The position numbers were made by a program, and so were the translations under genes. A DNA stretch of 8,079 nt from JACRBK01 sp964427955 (lineage in GTDB: Bacteria; Chloroflexota; Anaerolineae; Aggregatilineales; Aggregatilineaceae): NCBI GenBank assembly GCA_964427955.1, contig CAYRWY010000276.1, positions 1 to 8,079 of the forward strand, read 5' to 3'. The notes under the pieces were generated by a model that saw only the letters and a list, made by a program, of their open reading frames with translations, ran no database searches and was not told the DNA's origin. This document shows positions 7,007 to 8,079 of this stretch, in pieces. How positions within the stretch are numbered: the stretch's first letter is position 1; every line of letters starts with the position of its first letter.

Positions 7007-8079
7007 GCGGATTCCGCTTTCTGGGCTTCAAGATCGGCCAGCCGGGTGCCCGCCATCATCAGGCCGAGGGTGGGAATATCAGCCGCGTCCAGGATGCCCA
7101 TCGACTGGCCGTTGAACATCACCATGATCCGGTCGCTGAGCAGCAGGATTTCGTCGAGATCGGCGGAGACCAGCAGGATCGCGGCTCCCCGGCGGCGCTC
7201 GGCCAGCAGTTTTTCGTGGATGTAGGCTGCCGCGCCGATGTCCAGGCCGCGCGTGGGCTGGTTCGCCACGATCACGCGCGGATTCCGGCTCAGTTCGCGC
7301 GCCAGGATCAGCTTTTGCTGGTTGCCGCCGGACAGCTTCCCGGCCAGAACGTGCGGTCCGGGCGCGCGCACATCGAAGCTGGCGATCAGGCTGCGGGCGA
7401 AGCGCACGATGGCGCGGCTGTTCAAGAATCCGGCGCGAGAATAGGGCGCGCGGTCGAAGACCTTGAGCGCGGCGTTGCGGCTGAGATCGAACCCCAGGAT
7501 CAGCCCGTCCCGCTGGCGATCCGCGCTGATGTAGGCGGCGTCGTGGCGAATGTAGGCGTGCGAACTCCAGTGCGTGGCGTCTTTACCGTCGATCACCAGG
7601 TGGCCCGCCTCGATGGGGCGGATGCGCGCCAATGCCTCGACCAGCTCGCGCTGGCCGTTGCCGTCCACGCCCGCCACGCCCAACACCTCGCCCGCGTGCA
7701 CCTGGAAGCTGATCCCGCGCACGGCGGGCAGATCGCGATCATCGCGGACGTGCAGATCGCGCGTCTCGATCAGGGTCTCGGCCCCGGCCTGATGATCGGT
7801 AGCTTCAGCGTCGCTTTCCAGGGCGTCTTCGTCCCCGGCCAGCGCCAGCACGCGCGATTTTTCGTCGGCGCGCAGGCTGGTCAGCTCGCGCCCGATCATC
7901 TCGCGGGCCAACTCCTGCTTGGTGGTATCCGCCGTCATGGCGCTGAACACCACTCGCCCGGCCCGCAGCACCGTCACGCGGTCGGTGATCTTGAGCACTT
8001 CTTCGAGCTTGTGGCTGATGAAGACAATCGCCTTGCCTTTGGCCGCCATGCCGCGCAGGATCACCGCCAATCCGTCGGC
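7003..8079 (-). CDS. Nucleoside-type ABC importer, ATP-binding protein (5'-truncated by window edge)
   Basis: This is the cytoplasmic ATPase of a BMP-family nucleoside/base importer (NupO/YufO/RnsB type), which normally has two fused nucleotide-binding domains in about 500 residues. Only the last 358 residues are visible, and the frame stays open to the right edge. Residues counted from the edge: the end of domain 1, with its switch histidine in FISHKLEEV (H23); a long acidic linker at about 72-102; then domain 2. Domain 2 has a Walker A-like loop GVDGNGQREL (137-146) lacking the usual GK[ST], an intact signature LSGGNQQK (249-256), a Walker B end NQPTRGLD (273-280) with Gln for the catalytic Glu, and SADLDE (305-310) with no switch histidine. 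A degenerate second domain is normal in this family and in sugar CUT2 ATPases, so ATP hydrolysis should rest on domain 1. The stop overlaps the next permease start as ATGA. Family assignment is secure; the transported substrate is inferred. Confidence 0.93.
   Translation of the reverse strand, partial: ADGLAVILRGMAAKGKAIVFISHKLEEVLKITDRVTVLRAGRVVFSAMTADTTKQELAREMIGRELTSLRADEKSRVLALAGDEDALESDAEATDHQAGAETLIETRDLHVRDDRDLPAVRGISFQVHAGEVLGVAGVDGNGQRELVEALARIRPIEAGHLVIDGKDATHWSSHAYIRHDAAYISADRQRDGLILGFDLSRNAALKVFDRAPYSRAGFLNSRAIVRFARSLIASFDVRAPGPHVLAGKLSGGNQQKLILARELSRNPRVIVANQPTRGLDIGAAAYIHEKLLAERRRGAAILLVSADLDEILLLSDRIMVMFNGQSMGILDAADIPTLGLMMAGTRLADLEAQKAESA

Noticed and set aside
7007..7017. Palindrome GCGGAATCCGC immediately upstream of the permease 1 start, considered as an operator
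   Set aside because: It lies inside the 3' end of the ATPase coding sequence in a coupled operon with no sign of an internal promoter; a short GC-rich palindrome here is probably chance.
6209..7225. 338-codon open frame on the plus strand opposite permease 1 and the end of the ATPase
   Set aside because: Gln/Arg/Asp-rich shadow across a gene boundary with no family features; the minus-strand permease has clear membrane segments and motifs.
7003..8070. ATPase starting at the TTG at 8070
   Set aside because: The frame continues open to the window edge, and the visible part begins in the middle of the first nucleotide-binding domain, so the TTG is an internal leucine codon of a truncated gene.

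Overview
This is a G+C-rich bacterial window. It reads most like a Chloroflexota (Anaerolineae-type) genome, although no marker gene fixes the taxonomy. The hint comes from the non-coding tail at 1-174, whose hairpins with CCCCCTC/GAGGGGG and GGGCGC/GCGCCC arms resemble dispersed intergenic elements I associate with that phylum. All seven genes lie on the minus strand, so transcription runs from the right edge to the left edge.

In order of transcription the genes are: (1) a 5'-truncated ABC ATPase of the nucleoside (BMP/RnsB/NupO) importer type (7003-8079, runs off the window); (2) and (3) its two permeases (5966-7006 and 5025-5969); (4) a cytosine-deaminase-like amidohydrolase (3778-5025); (5) the FAD subunit (2890-3762); (6) the 2Fe-2S subunit (2414-2893); and (7) the molybdopterin catalytic subunit (175-2421) of a three-subunit xanthine-dehydrogenase-family hydroxylase. 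Neighbouring genes overlap by ATGA (4 nt), TAATG (1 nt) or 8 nt. The only exception is a 15-nt gap between the deaminase and the FAD gene. There is no room for internal promoters or terminators between genes, so this looks like one tightly coupled operon.

The likely joint role is uptake of a nucleoside or nucleobase, hydrolytic deamination in the cytoplasm, and oxidation by a molybdenum hydroxylase, meaning purine scavenging or catabolism. The substrate is not fixed by sequence. The deaminase has the CodA metal and substrate residues, and the Mo subunit keeps the Glu/Arg pair that binds purines in xanthine dehydrogenase. One concrete hypothesis is isoguanine (2-oxoadenine) to xanthine to urate. 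The substrate-binding lipoprotein and the N-terminal half of the ATPase should lie just beyond the right edge.

The 174 bases after the last stop codon hold no gene. They hold a run of inverted repeats, one of which has a short T-tract on the transcribed strand and may terminate the operon. I see no RNA gene, insertion sequence, CRISPR array or pseudogene. The large antisense reading frames are shadows caused by high-GC codon bias.
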